Shown one piece after another: positions 9,370 to 11,204 of a stretch of DNA of 11,204 nt; within the stretch, counting starts at the first letter, position 1; every line of letters starts with the position of its first letter. Made by a program: the position numbers and the translations under genes. This DNA is from Podila epigama (lineage: Eukaryota; Mortierellomycota; Mortierellomycetes; Mortierellales; Mortierellaceae), in the NCBI GenBank assembly GCA_015679605.1, contig JAAAVE010000043.1, positions 25,718 to 36,921 of the forward strand, given 5' to 3'. The notes under the pieces were generated by a model. It was not told where the DNA came from. It worked only from the letters and a program-made list of their open reading frames with translations, and made no database searches.

Positions 9370-9584
9370 GAGGCGAGGACGGTTCTGTGGACATGCCCCT
9401 CGTAAAGACAGGCTTCATAGTGTCCATGGGATTGGCCGCGCTTACCGTGTGCATGTTACATGTCACCGTTGAAAGGTCCGTTATTGCTAGGGCTGCTCAA
9501 TTGGAATCGATCTGTGTCGCCACTCAGTCACCGCCACATCCTACATCTGGTCATGCTTAGCAGAGGTTGACCAGAAGTTCTCTT
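9370..9584 (+). repeat. Imperfect tandem repeat, copy 2
   Basis: This is the second copy of the unit that starts at about 9145, in the same orientation. The shared 34-base block starts at 9391. A 74-codon open frame (9336-9560) runs through it, but the matching frame is not kept in copy 1, where stops interrupt, so there is no sign that the unit is protein-coding. The right edge fades out before the T-rich tract at 9607. Confidence 0.85.
9546..9575 (+). other. Hairpin at the end of repeat copy 2
   Basis: The arms TCTGGTCA (9546-9553) and TGACCAGA (9568-9575) pair over eight bases around the identical 14-base loop found in copy 1. Relative to copy 1, two arm positions have changed and both partners changed with them, so pairing is kept. 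Confidence 0.5.
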
Positions 9585-9606
9585 AAGGAGACGATTCAAC
9601 AATGCC

Positions 9607-9632
9607 TTTTTTTTTTTTTTATATTTTTTTTT
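9607..9632 (+). repeat. T-rich low-complexity tract
   Basis: Fourteen T, then ATA, then nine T. It lies just right of the tandem repeat and has no gene around it. It could be the tail of an old retroelement in one orientation or simple slippage; nothing else supports the former. Confidence 0.75.
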
Positions 9633-10587
9633 ATCCTTTGTCTCCATACGTTCTCACTTGATCTTTCTCTTTCTTTACTCTCGTTAGGTCTTCTGGTGAG
9701 TTCACTGTTGGCATAAATTATGTGCGTACCTATGGCACTACATTGCCAGCTCGATTAAGCCTCACCATCTGAACCATTAAAGTCATGGCCCCTGGATTGT
9801 TACCTCGTGCCCATTCGCCACCAAGCTCAAGACAACTGCAGGACCATGCCAACTATCGTACTACGCACTCCTTAGTCCTTGCCTCTTGATCAATCGATTC
9901 ACGGGCTGGAATGAAGATACCGTACTGAACGAAAGTGGTCCGAAGGAGAACGAGCCGCGGAAGGCGTCAGACCACCATCCGACAACGATGGGACCATGAT
10001 GAAGCTCCAATAATAATACTTACGCAGTCCACTCCAATCCACACCCACCAACACGCCACCACAACCAAGAACACATATATTTACGATAGTCACACCACAC
10101 TTCCTACGAGTTCCCCAGCTTTCAGTAGAAAACTCTTGAAGGTCACACAAATAGGTATAAATGAAACATGAAGCTTTGCGATGATAGCTCAAATTTAAAG
10201 AAGGAGACATGGAGCATTTCGATGCTGTAAGGATGCTACAGGAACAGCCAGTGCACCTTGATAATAACAGAGTATGGGTGGACCAACTTTGGATATTGGC
10301 CACATGAAATGAGCTTCACCAGTCAAAACGTTTGTTGCAGTATATTATTTTCTTTCGGATTTTTTATTGCCTATGAAGTTGGCGTTTTTCATAGTTGGTC
10401 TCTGGACGCGTCTTTTTGAAAACGTTCTTTCCACTGGGTATACAATCTGTATTCTGTGTAGCCCCAAAAACAACGCTGAAGAGATCTTTTATTTTGATTC
10501 TTCAATATTCATTATTGTTTAATTTCCTTGACTTTTACCCGATGGCTTGGGCATAGGAATCTTGTTCCCTTTCACATAATATGATGG

Positions 10588-11204
10588 TCAGCACCATCGA
10601 GCTTCTTTGAGCTTTTTGTCATCTGTGCTTCGGTCTTGAATAGCCTTAAACATCTCCAAGATGACCCTCTATTCATGGTGGACATGATATTTTTATGAGA
10701 TTCAAAGTTAAAACGCGAGAGAGAAGAATAAAAAAAGCGGTTTGCACACTCTTACCTTGGTAAACATCATTGGAGCTATTGCTGAGAGCAAAAGACCTAA
10801 CTGCACGTTGCTGCTCGGTAAATCGAACACACCAACAACCTTTAAGAGATACAATGCCTCATGCTCGAGGGACTTTGTCAGGATCTCGCAACGGGACCCT
10901 GAAGGAATTTTAGTTGGTTATTTTCTTTTTTCATTGAAAAAAGAATGTGCACATGATACTTGAAAGTATTCTTACCTTTGATTAAGAGTCCCAGCACACG
11001 TCGCGCCGACACCCTTGCGTCTACCATTGCCTCCAATGCCAGTTTCATTGTGGAATGAAGCTTGCGTTCATCACCTTCAAGGCCATCATCTTCAGACCCT
11101 GATTTCTTGATTTCAACAAGGACTAGTAGCAGGCCCTCCACCTCAGCTAAATAATCAGGCAGAGAGTCTCTTCCCCTGCGTTGCGTAAAAGAAAACACAC
11201 GCAT
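10588..11204 (-). CDS. Unrecognised protein, 3' end (partial, three exons)
   Basis: The gene enters from the right edge. In coding order the exons are 11204 (or 11175) to 10976, 10898-10756 and 10668-10588, with TGA at 10590-10588. The introns are 10975-10899 (GTAAGA to CTTCAG, 77 bases) and 10755-10669 (GTAAGA to AATAG, 87 bases); both joins keep the frame. Up to 150 residues are visible. The protein has an acidic patch (Ser-Gly-Ser-Glu-Asp-Asp-Gly-Leu-Glu-Gly-Asp-Glu), then helix-prone stretches rich in Leu, Ala and Val, a hydrophobic piece (LGLLLSAIAPMMF) and a short charged C-terminus ending in Cys. I do not recognise a family and assign no function. The first exon may really begin at 11175: bases 11204-11176 read on the minus strand as a pyrimidine-rich tract ending in CAG, which looks like an intron end. 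It converges on the WDR81-like gene. Confidence 0.75.

Larger units (their letters stand above)
8265..10587. other. Long region without a supported gene
   Basis: About 2.3 kb separate the WDR81-like stop from the 3' end of the next, oppositely facing gene; the two genes converge here, so their 3' UTRs lie inside. The open frames on both strands are short, overlap each other, and give products without recognisable motifs. What can be seen is an imperfect tandem duplication (9145-9584), T-rich tracts at 9607-9632, an imperfect GGTC/GACC palindrome at 8980-8995, and a few short open stretches with protein-like composition (8632-8793, 8853-8915, 9781-9999, 10209-10307). These could be decayed gene or transposon remains, but I cannot name a source. 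Confidence 0.6.

Noticed and set aside
9781-9999. 72-codon open stretch on the + strand and an overlapping ATG frame at 9785-9889
   Set aside because: Two different frames over the same bases both look mildly protein-like, which shows that composition alone is weak evidence. Neither has a convincing start plus splice context.
9899-10303. Minus-strand open frame of 134 codons
   Set aside because: The product is rich in Ser and Cys with no motif, overlaps other open frames on the + strand, and has no splice partner or conserved neighbour. It looks like chance.
10209-10307. Small + strand frame of 32 codons with a Trp-rich end
   Set aside because: It is too short to judge. It begins just after stops in the same frame and has no recognisable relative.

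Overview
The window reads as nuclear DNA of an early-diverging filamentous fungus, most likely of the Mortierella group. The basis is many short GT-AG introns (about 75 to 125 bases), tight gene spacing, a kelch-type protein with a hydrophobic C-terminal tail, and a WDR81/LvsG-type BEACH protein, a family I believe is missing from yeasts and most higher fungi. The placement is inference; there is no rRNA or other marker gene here.

Layout. (1) Positions 1-659 (+) hold the 3' end of a kelch-repeat gene: a small exon at 103-154 joined to a last exon at 280-659. What lies in 1-102 (intron, exon, or both) is not resolved. (2) Positions 660-897 are a short spacer that should carry the promoter of the next gene. 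(3) Positions 898-8264 (+) hold one complete gene, which I resolved into 19 exons and 18 introns with a continuous frame of 1869 codons plus stop. It encodes a WDR81 ortholog: an N-terminal pseudokinase-like part, a BEACH domain, a second kinase-like stretch, a long helical and low-complexity middle, and a C-terminal WD40 propeller. (4) Positions 8265-10587 are about 2.3 kb with no gene I can support. This stretch holds an imperfect tandem duplication (about 9145-9584) whose two copies each end in a small hairpin with paired base changes, homopolymer tracts, and several short open stretches of doubtful meaning. (5) Positions 10588-11204 (-) hold the last three exons of an unrecognised gene that runs in from the right edge.

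The central gene is the main content. In animals WDR81 acts with WDR91 on endosomes, lowering PI3-kinase complex activity and so the PI3P level, and it also has a role in clearing protein aggregates. The same kind of endosomal job is a reasonable expectation here, but nothing in the window tests it. The kelch gene and the right-edge gene show no functional link to it; eukaryotic neighbours need not be related.

I found no tRNA, rRNA, CRISPR array or intact transposon. I do not see a new multi-gene system. The points most worth a second look are the kinase-like fold that appears to be interrupted by the BEACH domain, and the tandem repeat with the covarying hairpin.
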